NCBI RefSeq assembly: GCF_008923205.2
Contig: NZ_WBMS02000033.1
Span: 1-64,000, forward strand
Source of the DNA: Actinomadura physcomitrii
Lineage (GTDB): Bacteria > Actinomycetota > Actinomycetes > Streptosporangiales > Streptosporangiaceae
DNA: 64,000 nucleotides
Reading direction: 5' to 3'
Shown here: positions 23,461-32,719 of the stretch, piece by piece
Position numbering within the stretch: the first letter of the stretch is position 1
Layout: every line of letters begins with the position of its first letter
The notes under the pieces: model-generated
What the model was told of the DNA's origin: nothing
The model's input: the letters and a program-made list of their open reading frames with translations, nothing else
Databases searched by the model: none
Position numbers and translations under genes: made by a program

Positions 23461-24031
23461 GTGTCGACTCCTCATATTTCGCGGGGTTCTCGGGCGGTGC
23501 CGGGTCAGCCGGCGGCGCCCGCCGGGGCGCCGTTCGGCAGCACGCGCGCCCGTCATAACGGACGCGGCCATGCGCCCTCCCTCCATAATCGGCCCCATGC
23601 CCTTGCCCGGCGGCCGCGAAAAAGGCCGCCCGGGGCCCTTACCGGAAGCACAGGAAATCCAGCGAGACGGCCGTCATCTTGCTACAGAAATGCGCCGGTA
23701 TGAACTGCACCCATGGGCAGTCCGGGCCGCGTGGGTCTTCCCAGACCGGCAAGGAGCGGCGCGCCGGACACGCCGCCGGGCGGCCCGCGGGCCGCCCGGA
23801 ACCCGCATGTCAGGACCCACTTGCACGGACGGTCACGACGGCCGGCGGGCGGCGGGCCGGCCTCTTCCAGCCGGAATGCGGGTGGAATGCACGCGATTCT
23901 TGCGAGCCGGATCGCGAGTTCTAACCGGGGATTTGCACAAGATATATTTTCAGATCATCATTCAATCATTCCCGCGCACCGCCGTTCTGTGACATGGCCC
24001 ACAATTGATTTGGCAGAATGCGGCCAACCGC
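23461..24031. other. 571-base intergenic region
   Basis: No convincing gene. It contains a GGCGGCC-N8-GGCCGCC hairpin (23609-23630) and a distinctly AT-rich stretch (about 23925-24010, including TATATTTT). The upstream promoter of the isoprenyl-synthase-like gene must lie in its left part. Confidence 0.6.
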
Positions 24032-24085
24032 GGCGGGGCCCGGCACGGCGCCCGCTGGAAGCGTGCCACCGCGCCGGGCCCCGCC
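24032..24085. terminator. long GC hairpin downstream of catalase
   Basis: Perfect 13-base arms (GGCGGGGCCCGGC and complement), with a further GGCAC/GTGCC pair inside. It begins 13 bases after the catalase stop. There is no T-run. Confidence 0.65.
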
Positions 24086-24097
24086 CGCGCCGCCCGG

Positions 24098-26194
24098 TCA
24101 GGCCGGCACGTGGTCCTTGCGCCGCCGCCAGTGCCGGTGCCCGCCGATCGCCTCGATGAGCGCGGCGCCGAAGCCGCCGCCCGGGCCCCGCCCGGTCACG
24201 ACGCCGGCGTCCTCGACGGTGCCGTCCTGCGAGGTCTTCACGCCGGTGATCCCGGCCCGCTCCAGCAGCGCGACGCCCTCGTCCAGCGCGCCGATCGGCT
24301 TGCAGTGCACGAACGCCTCCGCGACGAAGTGCACCGCGGCGCCGTCCTGCGCGAGCGTCCGCACGCTCGCCTCTCCCCCGGGCACCAGCACGGCGTCGTA
24401 CAGCACGGACGCGACGGTCGGCATCGCGCGGGTCACCGTGACCTGCGCGCCGTTGGCGGCCTGGACGTGCCCGTCCTTGGCGGCGAGCACCTCGCACACC
24501 GCGCCCGCCTCGGCCAGCGCGTCGCCGACCGCGCCGACGGCCGCCGAGTCGACGCCGTCCGCCACCAGGATCGCGACCTTGCGGCCCTGGACCGAGCCCG
24601 GCTGGGTGTCCTGGCTCAGCGCGGGCGAGGTCCGGCCGTGGTTCGCGGTCGCGGCGTCGGACGGCGGCTCCACTCCGACGCCCTCCGCGACCTGCACGGC
24701 GAGGCCGTGGTCGACGTGGTTCAGCTGCGCGACCACGCCCTCGCGGATCTGCTTGTGCTCGCACTTGCCGAGCTCGAACCGGAACGCGCCGACGATGTGC
24801 TCCTTCTCCCAGTCGGACATGCTGTTCCAGAACAGCGTGGCCTGCGAGTAGTGGTCCTTGAAGCTGTCGCTGCGCTTGCGGATCTTCTCGCCGTCCACGC
24901 GCTCCTGGTAGTGGGTGAACGATCCGGGCCCGCCGACGGCCGGGCAGCCCCCGCCGAGCGAGTTCTTGTGGTAGCTCGCCTGCCCCTGGTGCAGCCTCAT
25001 CTGGTGGTAGCCGTCGCGCTGGTGGTTGCGGACGTCGGCGACCGGCTGGTTCACCGGGATCTGCGGGAAGTTCGGCCCGCCGAGCCGGATCAGCTGGGTG
25101 TCCAGGTAGGAGAACAGCCGGGCCTGCAGCAGCGGGTCGTTGGTGAAGTCGATGCCCGGCACGACGTTGCCGAGGTGGAAGGCGACCTGCTCGGTCTCGG
25201 CGAAGAAGTTGTCGGGGTTGCGGTCCAGCACCATCCGGCCGACCGTCCGCACCGGGACCTCCTCCTCCGGAATGATCTTGGTCGGGTCGAGCAGGTCGAA
25301 GCCGAACCGGTGCTCGTCCTCCTCCGGCACCAGCTGCACGCCGAGCTCGTACTCGGGGAAGTCGCCGGCGTCGATGCGGTCCCACAGGTCGCGCCGGTTG
25401 AAGTCGGGGTCCTTGCCGGCGATCTTCTGCGTCTCGTCCCAGGCGAGCGAGTGGACGCCGAGCTTCGGCTTCCAGTGGAACTTCACGAACGTCCCGCGGC
25501 CCTCCGCGTTGACGAGCCGGAACGTGTGGACCCCGAATCCCTCCATCATCGCGTAGCTGCGCGGCAGCGCCCGGTCCGACATCAGCCACATCATCATGTG
25601 CATCGTCTCGGGCTGGAGCTGCACGAAGTCCCACAGCGTGTCGTGCGCCGACGACGCCTGCGGGATCTCGTTGGGCGGCTCGGGCTTCACCGCGTGCACG
25701 AAGTCGGGGAACTTGATGCCGTCCTGGATGAAGAAGACCGGCATGTTGTTGCCGACCAGGTCGAAGTTGCCCTGGTTCGTGTAGAACTTGGTCGCGAAGC
25801 CGCGGACGTCGCGGACGGTGTCGGCCGACCCGCGCGACCCGGCGACCGTCGAGAACCGCACGAACACCGGCGTCGTCAGCGACGTGTCGCACAGGAACTC
25901 GGCGGTGGTGTACTCGGCCAGCGACTCGGTCAGTGTGAAGTGCCCGTACGCGCCGGAGCCGCGCGCGTGCACGACCCGCTCGGGGATCCGCTCGTGGTCG
26001 AAGTGGGTGATCTTCTCGCGGAGGTGGAAGTCCTCCATCAGCGACGGGCCGCGCTCGCCCGCCTTCAGCGAGTTGTCGGTGTCGTCGACCCGGACGCCCT
26101 GGTCGGTGGTCAGCCCGGCCGCCCCCTCCGGACTCACCCGCCGCCGCTCCAGCTGCTCCTGCTTCCGGTCCTCGTGGCCGGCCGGATTGGCCAT
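24098..26194 (-). CDS. katE: large-subunit catalase (KatE/HPII type)
   Basis: 698-residue clade 2 catalase that would dismutate H2O2 in the cytoplasm. Catalytic His76 is in VHARGSGAYG, Asn149 is in VGNNMPVFF, and the proximal heme Tyr is in RLFSYLDTQ near residue 357. After the core (to about 520), residues about 560-698 form the extra DJ-1/glutaminase-like C-terminal domain typical of large catalases (VAILVADGVD, VLVPGG). The ATG has GAGGAGCC upstream. A PucR-family gene is divergent from it. Confidence 0.95.
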   Translation of the reverse strand: MANPAGHEDRKQEQLERRRVSPEGAAGLTTDQGVRVDDTDNSLKAGERGPSLMEDFHLREKITHFDHERIPERVVHARGSGAYGHFTLTESLAEYTTAEFLCDTSLTTPVFVRFSTVAGSRGSADTVRDVRGFATKFYTNQGNFDLVGNNMPVFFIQDGIKFPDFVHAVKPEPPNEIPQASSAHDTLWDFVQLQPETMHMMMWLMSDRALPRSYAMMEGFGVHTFRLVNAEGRGTFVKFHWKPKLGVHSLAWDETQKIAGKDPDFNRRDLWDRIDAGDFPEYELGVQLVPEEDEHRFGFDLLDPTKIIPEEEVPVRTVGRMVLDRNPDNFFAETEQVAFHLGNVVPGIDFTNDPLLQARLFSYLDTQLIRLGGPNFPQIPVNQPVADVRNHQRDGYHQMRLHQGQASYHKNSLGGGCPAVGGPGSFTHYQERVDGEKIRKRSDSFKDHYSQATLFWNSMSDWEKEHIVGAFRFELGKCEHKQIREGVVAQLNHVDHGLAVQVAEGVGVEPPSDAATANHGRTSPALSQDTQPGSVQGRKVAILVADGVDSAAVGAVGDALAEAGAVCEVLAAKDGHVQAANGAQVTVTRAMPTVASVLYDAVLVPGGEASVRTLAQDGAAVHFVAEAFVHCKPIGALDEGVALLERAGITGVKTSQDGTVEDAGVVTGRGPGGGFGAALIEAIGGHRHWRRRKDHVPA

Positions 26195-26417
26195 GGTTCG
26201 GCTCCTCGTGACTGCTCGATGATCGCACTCCGTCGTGCCGCTACCCGGCGAACCCTTTGCCATGCACGCTTTGACCCGAACTTGAGCACGCCCGCCGCGC
26301 CGCCGCGCAACGGCCGCCGCCCCTGCGCGAACCCTTGTCAAACGGCTGACAATCGGCCCCTCCCGGCGGTGCGGCCCGATGAGTGTCGCGCTCCGGCCCG
26401 GATGCCTAGGTTGAGAC

Positions 26418-26429
26418 GAACGGGCGTTC
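26418..26429. promoter_or_regulatory. LexA-like SOS box motif upstream of the PucR gene
   Basis: GAAC-GGGC-GTTC fits the actinobacterial SOS-box core GAAC-N4-GTTC and sits 19 bases before the ATG. Roughly one such core is expected by chance in a window this long, so the call is weak. Confidence 0.3.
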
Positions 26430-26447
26430 GGTCGAGGAGGTGTCGCG

Positions 26448-27749
26448 ATGACGACGGCTTACGAGGACGCGCACACCGGATCACCGGTGATGGAGGGGCT
26501 CACGGAGGAACCGTGGCGCGACGTCCCCGCGGAGGAGGCGCGCTGGATGCGCCCGCGGCTGCCGGAGCTGCTCGGACCGATGGTGAAGGGCGTGCTCCGG
26601 CACGTCCCGGAGTACGACCGCCCGAGCGACACCGCCTACGTGCGCGTCGCCGAGGCCGCCGTCGCGCACGCGATGGAGCACTTCGTGCAGATGATCGCCG
26701 ACCCCGACGCGTCCTGGAAGGAGGTGTACCAGGTCTTCTTCGACGTCGGGTACGGCGAGGCGGTCGAGGGGCGCAGCCTGGAGCACCTGCAGAACGCGAT
26801 GCGGGTCGCCTCGCGGCTGGCCTGGCGGCACCTCGCCGTCGAGGCGGAGCGGCTCGGCCGCCCGCGCGCCCTGATCAGCCTGCTCGCCGAGGCGAACTTC
26901 GCCTACCTGGACGCGCTCGCCTCCGCCGCCGCGCACGGCTACGCGCGGGCCCGTGAGAAGGCCGCCGGGGAGCGCGAGCAGCGCCGCGGCCGGCTGCTGG
27001 CGCTGCTGCTGTCGGACCCGCCCGCGCCGCCCGAGGTCGTCGCCGAGCAGTCCGCCCGGGCGGGCTGGCCGCTGCCGCGCCGGCTCGCGGTGATCGTGCT
27101 GCGGCCGCGCCCGGGCAGCGGCGGCGAGGGCCCCGCCGGGCTGCCGCCGTCGCTGCTGACCGGGCTCGACCACGGCCGCCCCTGCCTGGTGATGCCGGAC
27201 CCGGACGGCCCCGGCCGGATGGACGAGCTGACCGCGACGCTGGCCGGCTGGACGGGCGCGGTCGGCCCGTCCGTCCCGTCCGACCAGGCGCGGACGTCGC
27301 TGCAGTGGGCGCGGCGCGCGCTCGACCTCGCGCCCCCGGCGCCGCGCCGCGCCCGCGGCGGGAACGGCGCGGCGGCGGGCAAGGCGAACGGCGCCGGGCG
27401 CGGGTCCCGGCGCGGTGGGCTGCTCGTCCGCGCCGACGAGCACCTGCCGGAGCTGCTGCTGCAGGAGGGCGCGTCGCTGGCGGCGCTGGTGGCGGCGCGG
27501 CGGCTGGCCCCGCTGGAGGCCGCCGGCCGGCGGCAGGGCGTCCGGCTGGCCGAGACGCTGCTGGAATGCATGAAGCACGGCTTCAACGCCACGGGCGCCG
27601 CCGAGGTGCTGTGCGTGCATCCGCAGACCGTCCGGTACCGGCTCGCGCAACTCCACGAGATGTTCGACTTCGACATCGAGGACCCCGATCTCCGCCTGGA
27701 GATGATGCTGCTGCTCAGCACCTGGATCCGGGCGCGTCCGGCTTCCTGA
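26448..27749 (+). CDS. PucR/CdaR-type transcriptional regulator
   Basis: 433-residue regulator. An N-terminal helical sensor region (30-180), a central degenerate region and the PucR C-terminal helix-turn-helix (about 385-420, CMKHGFNATGAAEVLCVHPQTVRYRL) are present. The ATG has GAGGAGG upstream. It is divergent from katE across about 250 bases. Control of katE is possible but not shown. A classic terminator follows. Confidence 0.85.
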   Translation: MTTAYEDAHTGSPVMEGLTEEPWRDVPAEEARWMRPRLPELLGPMVKGVLRHVPEYDRPSDTAYVRVAEAAVAHAMEHFVQMIADPDASWKEVYQVFFDVGYGEAVEGRSLEHLQNAMRVASRLAWRHLAVEAERLGRPRALISLLAEANFAYLDALASAAAHGYARAREKAAGEREQRRGRLLALLLSDPPAPPEVVAEQSARAGWPLPRRLAVIVLRPRPGSGGEGPAGLPPSLLTGLDHGRPCLVMPDPDGPGRMDELTATLAGWTGAVGPSVPSDQARTSLQWARRALDLAPPAPRRARGGNGAAAGKANGAGRGSRRGGLLVRADEHLPELLLQEGASLAALVAARRLAPLEAAGRRQGVRLAETLLECMKHGFNATGAAEVLCVHPQTVRYRLAQLHEMFDFDIEDPDLRLEMMLLLSTWIRARPAS

Positions 27750-27763
27750 GGGCCTCCCGGGCG

Positions 27764-27790
27764 AAGGCGCGCCGATCCGGCGCGCCTTTT
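27764..27790 (+). terminator. rho-independent terminator after the PucR gene
   Basis: AAGGCGCGCC-N5-GGCGCGCCTT, a perfect 10-bp stem followed by a short T-run. One of the few textbook intrinsic terminators in the window. Confidence 0.85.
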
Positions 27791-27885
27791 CGCGTGCCGC
27801 GCCGCGCCGCGACGTCATGGCCGGCCCCGGAATCCGCTACGGTCAGGTGCGCCGCGTAGGCGAGGGGAAGGAAAACAGGATACAG

Positions 27886-28242
27886 ATGGCCGAGAAGGTC
27901 ATTCGAGTCGACGACATCGACGGCTCCGAAGGCGACGATGTCGCCAAGCGGGACTTCGAGGTCCTGGGTCGGACGTTCACGATCGACCTGAGCGATGACA
28001 ACTACAAGCGGCTGAACGAGATGCTGGACGCGCTCGCGCCCTTCATCGAGAACGCCGTGGAGGTGAAGCCCGCGGGGAAGGGCCGCAGGCCTCGGGTGGC
28101 GAAGATCAAGGGCTACACGAACGGCGACGTCCGCGAGTGGGCATTGCGCGAGGGCGTCGAAGTGTCCGAACGTGGCAAGATATCGGATGAGGTCTATGCT
28201 GCATTCATCGACGCTCATCCGGACGCGAAGCCGGACGCATAG
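27886..28242 (+). CDS. lsr2: Lsr2 nucleoid protein (divergent copy)
   Basis: 118-residue Lsr2 family protein (xenogeneic silencer that binds AT-rich minor grooves). The N-terminal dimerisation half (1-60; VIRVDDIDGSEGDD, RTFTIDLSDDNYKRL) and the C-terminal DNA-binding half (about 75-115; NGDVREWALREGVEVSERGKI) are clear. The minor-groove clamp, RGR in standard Lsr2, is RGK here, and an acidic tail follows. AAGGAAAACAGG lies before the ATG. A second Lsr2 gene starts 17 bases later. Confidence 0.93.
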   Translation: MAEKVIRVDDIDGSEGDDVAKRDFEVLGRTFTIDLSDDNYKRLNEMLDALAPFIENAVEVKPAGKGRRPRVAKIKGYTNGDVREWALREGVEVSERGKISDEVYAAFIDAHPDAKPDA

Positions 28243-28259
28243 CTAGAGGGAGTCCCCGC

Positions 28260-28589
28260 ATGGCACAGAAGGTCGAAGTCCTTCTCGTGGACGACATCGA
28301 CGGTGGCGAGGCCGACGAGACCGTCAGCTTTTCGCTCGATGGCACCAGTTACGAGATCGACCTGAGCAAGAAGAACGCCGCGAAGCTGCGCGACGGTTTG
28401 GAGCCGTTCGTGGCCGGCGCCCGCAAGGCGCGCAAGCCGGCGGGCCGGCAGGCGCGCGGCACGCGCACCGCGGGCAGCCGCGAGCGCTCCGCCGAGATTC
28501 GCGAGTGGGCGAAGAACCACGGCATCAAGGTCAATGAGCGGGGCCGTATCCCCGCCAATGTGATCGAGCAGTACGAGGCCGCGCACTAG
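28260..28589 (+). CDS. lsr2: Lsr2 nucleoid protein (canonical copy)
   Basis: 109-residue Lsr2 with the normal architecture. The dimerisation half (VEVLLVDDIDGGEADETVSF), a basic linker (ARKARKPAGRQARGTR) and the DNA-binding half (SAEIREWAKNHGIKVNERGRIPANV) with an intact RGR clamp are all present. It lies 17 bases behind the divergent copy and should be co-transcribed and able to form mixed dimers. Weak AGAGGGAG Shine-Dalgarno. Confidence 0.96.
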   Translation: MAQKVEVLLVDDIDGGEADETVSFSLDGTSYEIDLSKKNAAKLRDGLEPFVAGARKARKPAGRQARGTRTAGSRERSAEIREWAKNHGIKVNERGRIPANVIEQYEAAH

Positions 28590-28625
28590 CACCCCGCGCG
28601 GCCGGCCGAGTTCCGGCGGAGCGCC

Positions 28626-28660
28626 GAGGGGCCGGAGTGAAATTCTCACTCCGGCCCCTC
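28626..28660. terminator. 15-bp perfect hairpin after the lsr2 pair
   Basis: GAGGGGCCGGAGTGA and its exact complement around a 5-base AATTC loop. A strong stem closing the lsr2 operon. Confidence 0.8.
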
Positions 28661-28787
28661 CCGCATTAGTGCACACCGGGCAAATCGCCTTTCGCTCGGC
28701 ATTCCCCGAATTTCGCATGGCGAACATCATCGCCGCGCATGTCGGTAGGGTGACGCCCCGGGGGCCGGCAAAGGGGGGCAAGCGGGG

Positions 28788-30665
28788 TTGAAGCACGCGA
28801 CGCGACGGGACCGTGTCCGGTACTGGTTCGACACGACGATGTCGAAGGGGACTCCGGCGCTCATCGGCTGGCTGGGGCTCGCCTCGGCGGCGCTGGTGCT
28901 CGTGGTGGCGACGGCCGCGGTCGTCCTCGCCCCGCGCGACAGCGACCGCCACGGGCACTGGCCCGGCATGGTGTGGCGCAGCCTGCTGCGCACCCTCGAC
29001 CCCGGCACGATGGGCGGCGACAGCGGCGGCGTCGCGTTCCTCGGCCTGATGCTGGTCGCCACGGTCGGCGGCATCTTCATCGTCAGCGCGCTGATCGGCG
29101 TGCTCACCACCGGCCTGGAAGGCAAGATCACCGAGCTGCGGAAGGGCCGGTCGCGGATCGTCGAGCAGGGCCACACCGTGCTGCTCGGCTGGTCCGAGCA
29201 GGTGTTCACGGTCGTCGCCGAGCTGGTGGAGGCCAACCAGAGCGAGCGGCGCTCGTGCGTGGCGATCCTCGCCGACCGCGACAAGGTCGAGATGGAGGAC
29301 GCCATCCGGGCGCGGGTCGGCGAGTTCGGCCGGACCCGGATCGTGTGCCGCACCGGCAACCCGCTGAAGGTCGCCGACCTGGAGCTGGTCAGCCCCGGCA
29401 CCGCGCGGTCCATCATGGTGATCTCGCCGGAGGTCGAGGACGCCGACACCCATGTCATCAAGGTGCTGCTGTCGCTCGGCGCGCGCGCCTGGGAGCGGCG
29501 CCGGCCGCACGTCGTCGCGGCGGTGCACGACTCGGCGAACCTGCCCGCGGCCCGGCTGGCGGGCGGCGAGGCCGCATGGGTCATCGACGCCGACGACATC
29601 GCGATCCGGCTCATCGTCCAGTCGCACCGCCAGTCCGGCCTGTCGCAGGTCTGCACCGACCTGCTCGACTTCGCCGGGCACGAGTTCTACATGCGAGCCG
29701 AGCCGTCCCTGGCGGGGCTGGCGTTCGGCGAGACGCTGTCGCGCTACGACCTCGGCGTTCCGGCGGGGCTGCGGCACCGCGACGGCACGGTCGCGCTGAA
29801 CCCGCCGATGGACACCCCGGTCCGCGCCGACGACGAGATCATCGTGCTCGCCGAGGACGACCTGCTGATCCGGCTCGCGTCCGGGCCGCCGCCGCCCGTC
29901 CGGGAGCGGGCGATCGCCACGGCGACCGCGCGGGAGCCGCTGCCCGAGCGCACCCTGCTGCTCGGCTGGAACCACCGCGCCCAGAAGATCATCGAGCTGC
30001 TGGACGACTTCCTCGCCCCCGGCTCGGCGCTGACCGTGGCCGCGCCGCGCGCGGACCCGACCGGCGGGCTCGGCCCGTTCGCCAACCTCAAGGTCGGGTT
30101 CGTGCCCGCCGAGCCGACCGACCGGCCGTCGCTGGAGTCCCTGGACGTCGGCTCCTACCAGCACGTCATCGTGCTGTCGGAGGCCGGCTTCGACCGCGAG
30201 CACGCCGACGCCCGCACGCTGGTGACGCTGCTGCACCTGCGCGACATGGAGGACGCGCTCGGCGACCCGTTCTCCATCGTCAGCGAGATCAACGACGACG
30301 CGAACCGGGAGGTCGCGCAGGTCACCAAGGCCGACGACTTCGTCGTCAGCGACAAGCTGATCAGTCTGATGCTGACCCAGCTGAGCGAGAACCGGCACCT
30401 GTACGACGTGTTCGCCGACCTGCTCGACCCGGCCGGGTCGGAGATCTACCTCAAGCCCGCCTGCGACTACCTCGTGCCGGGCGGCACCGCCGACTTCGCG
30501 ACGCTGATCGAGTCGGCGCGGCGGCGCGGCGAGGTCGCGCTCGGCTACCGGCTGATCGACCGGTACCACGAGCCGCCCGGGTACGGGGTGGTCCTCAACC
30601 CGGACAAGACGGCCCCGCTGGTGCTGTCGGCGCGCGACCGGGTCATCGTCCTCGCGGAGAGCTGA
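28788..30665 (+). CDS. CASTOR/POLLUX-like ion channel with NAD-binding (RCK/TrkA-N) domains
   Basis: 625-residue membrane protein. Transmembrane helices lie near residues 25-50 and 85-108, with a pore-like segment between them (WRSLLRTLDPGTMGGDSGG). Two RCK-type nucleotide-binding repeats follow: HTVLLGWSEQVFTVVAEL (about 128) and RTLLLGWNHRAQKIIELL (about 386). This matches the bacterial relatives of plant CASTOR/POLLUX channels. The ion is not predictable. The TTG start is taken because AAGGGGGGC precedes it and no ATG or GTG fits. It lies downstream of, but separate from, the lsr2 operon. Confidence 0.88.
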   Translation: MKHATRRDRVRYWFDTTMSKGTPALIGWLGLASAALVLVVATAAVVLAPRDSDRHGHWPGMVWRSLLRTLDPGTMGGDSGGVAFLGLMLVATVGGIFIVSALIGVLTTGLEGKITELRKGRSRIVEQGHTVLLGWSEQVFTVVAELVEANQSERRSCVAILADRDKVEMEDAIRARVGEFGRTRIVCRTGNPLKVADLELVSPGTARSIMVISPEVEDADTHVIKVLLSLGARAWERRRPHVVAAVHDSANLPAARLAGGEAAWVIDADDIAIRLIVQSHRQSGLSQVCTDLLDFAGHEFYMRAEPSLAGLAFGETLSRYDLGVPAGLRHRDGTVALNPPMDTPVRADDEIIVLAEDDLLIRLASGPPPPVRERAIATATAREPLPERTLLLGWNHRAQKIIELLDDFLAPGSALTVAAPRADPTGGLGPFANLKVGFVPAEPTDRPSLESLDVGSYQHVIVLSEAGFDREHADARTLVTLLHLRDMEDALGDPFSIVSEINDDANREVAQVTKADDFVVSDKLISLMLTQLSENRHLYDVFADLLDPAGSEIYLKPACDYLVPGGTADFATLIESARRRGEVALGYRLIDRYHEPPGYGVVLNPDKTAPLVLSARDRVIVLAES

Positions 30666-30725
30666 CGCCCCCGCACCGGGCCCGCCGTTACGGACGGACC
30701 GGAATGCGGGGCGGCGGAAATAGCG

Positions 30726-31073
30726 GTGCGCGAACCGCCGCGGATCGCCCACAATTGGACCGACGGGGTGATCATCGTGGGCGATCAGATGTTGCGGCTG
30801 GGAGCGCGCATAGCCGAGATCGAGGCGCTGTACGGCTGCGCGCTGGACGAGCGGGACGGCCGTGCCGCGCGCCGGCTGCTGGCCGAGCTGGCCCGGGCGG
30901 GGGCCCGGCTGGCCGAGGAGGCCGACCGGGCGGCGGGACCCGCGCGGCGCCCTGCCGGGACGCGCCCGGGCCGGGCGCGGCTGCGCCGCCGCATCGCGGG
31001 CACGCAGCGCACGGCGGACCGCATCATCTCGAAGGCCTCACGCCGCCCGGGCCGGCCGGCGCAGAGCGCCTAG
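30726..31073 (+). CDS. small basic protein of unknown function
   Basis: 115 residues at most, with possible later starts at GTG 30768 or 30777. The middle is helical with heptad-like spacing (RLGARIAEIEALYGCALDERDGRA...) and the C-terminal third is Arg-rich and basic. I do not recognise the family. Its stop overlaps that of the convergent membrane-protein gene by four bases. Coding status is likely but not certain. Confidence 0.5.
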   Translation: MREPPRIAHNWTDGVIIVGDQMLRLGARIAEIEALYGCALDERDGRAARRLLAELARAGARLAEEADRAAGPARRPAGTRPGRARLRRRIAGTQRTADRIISKASRRPGRPAQSA

Positions 31074-32122
31074 AGCGTCTCGGGCCCGCCGGCCGGAGCG
31101 GGGCCGGCGGGTGGTCCGGCGTCATCGGGAATGGCGAGCTCCGAGGCCGTGGCCGACTCGTCGGCGGCGCGCTCGCGGAGGGCGCGTTCGGTGCGGCGGG
31201 CGTCCTCGGCCATGCCGCGGATCTCGGCGCCGGCCATCGCGTCGCCGACCGTGCCGGCGAGCAGGTCGCGGTAGCGGGCGTTCTGCTCCGGCAGCGCCGC
31301 GAGGACGCGGGACTCGTGGTAGGCGTCGTCGGCCTCGCCGGCGCGGCGTGCGTACGCCTCCAGCGCCTCGATCCGGACGGTGACGGACCGCGCCGACAGC
31401 GCGAGCGCGCGGTCCTGCGGTTCGAGCAGCGCCCGCACCCGCGCGGACAGCCGCTCGGGCTGCTGCAGCACGCGCTCGCGGCGCAGCCGGGTGTGCTCGG
31501 CGAGGGTTGCCGCGATCGCCCATTCCTGCCGCGGCAGCACGACCGTGTTGCCGACGTCGTCCAGCAGCCCGGCGCGGTGCGACTGGGAGCCGAGGACGGC
31601 GTCGACGGCGCGCTGGGCGCGGATCAGCAGCCGCGCCGCGGGCCGGTCGAAGTCGGCGGGCAGCAGGTAGCGGCCGTGGTGCTCGCGGGCGGCGCGGGCG
31701 GCGGCGGGCTCGCGCAGGTGCCGCAGGGCGCCGATGACCCAGCCGGTGAAGCCGGCGGCGGCCAGCAGCACGGCGACGTCGGTCTGCCCGAGCAGCAGCA
31801 GGAGGACCTGCAGCGCCGGGGTGAGCATCATCGCCAGGATGGGCAGCCTTCCCCACCGCATCGCACCGCCGACGAGGTCGTCCTGGTCGAGCGAGGCGAG
31901 GAAGCACACCCGCAGCCAGCCGCCGGGCAGCACGCCGTAGAAGACGGCGAACGCCGGGATCCACAGCAGCCGGGCGACGACGGTGGCGACGGTCAGGGCC
32001 GGGCGCGCGGGCGCCGGCAGGCTCGCCGCGACCAGCCGCTCCGGGGCCGCGGCGAGCAGGGCGCGGTCCGCGACGGGAATGCCCGGGTCGAACACCGGAC
32101 GGGGACGGCTCTCATCGTTCAT
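31070..32122 (-). CDS. membrane protein with long coiled-coil-like cytoplasmic tail
   Basis: 350-residue protein. Two to three hydrophobic segments lie near residues 40-60 and 90-130 (ILAMMLTPALQVLLLLLG, VAVLLAAAGFTGWVIGAL). A long helical, charged region (about 145-330) and a Pro-rich end follow. No family is recognised. The ATG is chosen for GGGGAGCGCCG directly upstream. It converges on the small basic gene. Confidence 0.68.
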   Translation of the reverse strand: MNDESRPRPVFDPGIPVADRALLAAAPERLVAASLPAPARPALTVATVVARLLWIPAFAVFYGVLPGGWLRVCFLASLDQDDLVGGAMRWGRLPILAMMLTPALQVLLLLLGQTDVAVLLAAAGFTGWVIGALRHLREPAAARAAREHHGRYLLPADFDRPAARLLIRAQRAVDAVLGSQSHRAGLLDDVGNTVVLPRQEWAIAATLAEHTRLRRERVLQQPERLSARVRALLEPQDRALALSARSVTVRIEALEAYARRAGEADDAYHESRVLAALPEQNARYRDLLAGTVGDAMAGAEIRGMAEDARRTERALRERAADESATASELAIPDDAGPPAGPAPAGGPETL

Positions 32123-32338
32123 CGGCGCTCCCCACCGCCTCAGGAGGTCCTGCGGGCCGGGCGGGGCCGCCCCGCGGGAGATCTGCCCGTTCTTCCTTCC
32201 CTTGCTATCACTTGTGCCCAGCCATCCCCGGAATGTCACGAGATCGGGAAATTCGGGCCGTCCGGCGGGGCCGGCGCACCCTTGAGCCGGAACCTAAATC
32301 TCTGCCCGGCGGCGTCCGTTCCAGGGTGGGGTGGGCGC

Positions 32339-32558
32339 ATGACCGTCGCCCTCGCCGTGATCTTCGCCGGAGTGCTGCACGCCACCTGGAACGCGATCGC
32401 GAAGGGCGCGCCGGACCGGTGGGCCTCGTTCGCGCTGATCGGCCTCGGCGAGGCGGCGGTGGTGATCCCGCTGGGGCTGATCACGGGGCCGCCGGACCGG
32501 GCGGCTCGCGGCGGCCTGCGTGGTGGCGGCGGGCGTCGTCCTCATCACCGCGCACTAG
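32339..32558 (+). pseudogene. EamA/DMT-family transporter, internally deleted
   Basis: The first about 55 codons encode the N-terminus of a 10-helix DMT exporter (VIFAGVLHATWNAIAKGA, then GLGEAAVVIPLGLITGPPD). Without a break the sequence then matches the last helix of the same kind of protein in another frame (LAAACVVAAGVVLITAH, stop). About 230 internal residues are missing, so the gene is a remnant of a single deletion. Confidence 0.72.
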
Positions 32559-32719
32559 ACGACCCTGGGCGCCGCACCGGACGGGCGGGCGGGTCTCGCG
32601 GCGCGTGCCGCCGCCTGGCAGGGTAGAAGGGATCTTGCAGGGACGCGCGGAGGGGGAATGGTGCCCGGGCAGAGCGGGCCGCGGGCCGGCGGTGCGGCCC
32701 CGGAGGGTGCGGGGGGCCG

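Noticed and set aside
23925..24010. AT-rich stretch considered as a promoter cluster or replication-type site
   Set aside because: TATATTTT-like sequence is present, but no matching -35, DnaA-box set or iterons. Most likely plain intergenic DNA.
21177..24031. A terpene biosynthetic gene cluster around the isoprenyl-synthase-like gene
   Set aside because: No cyclase, P450, methyltransferase or transporter accompanies it. Only a regulator does.
26195..26447. SigB-like promoter for katE (GGGTAG about 50 bases upstream)
   Set aside because: No GTTT or similar -35 element lies at the right distance on that strand.
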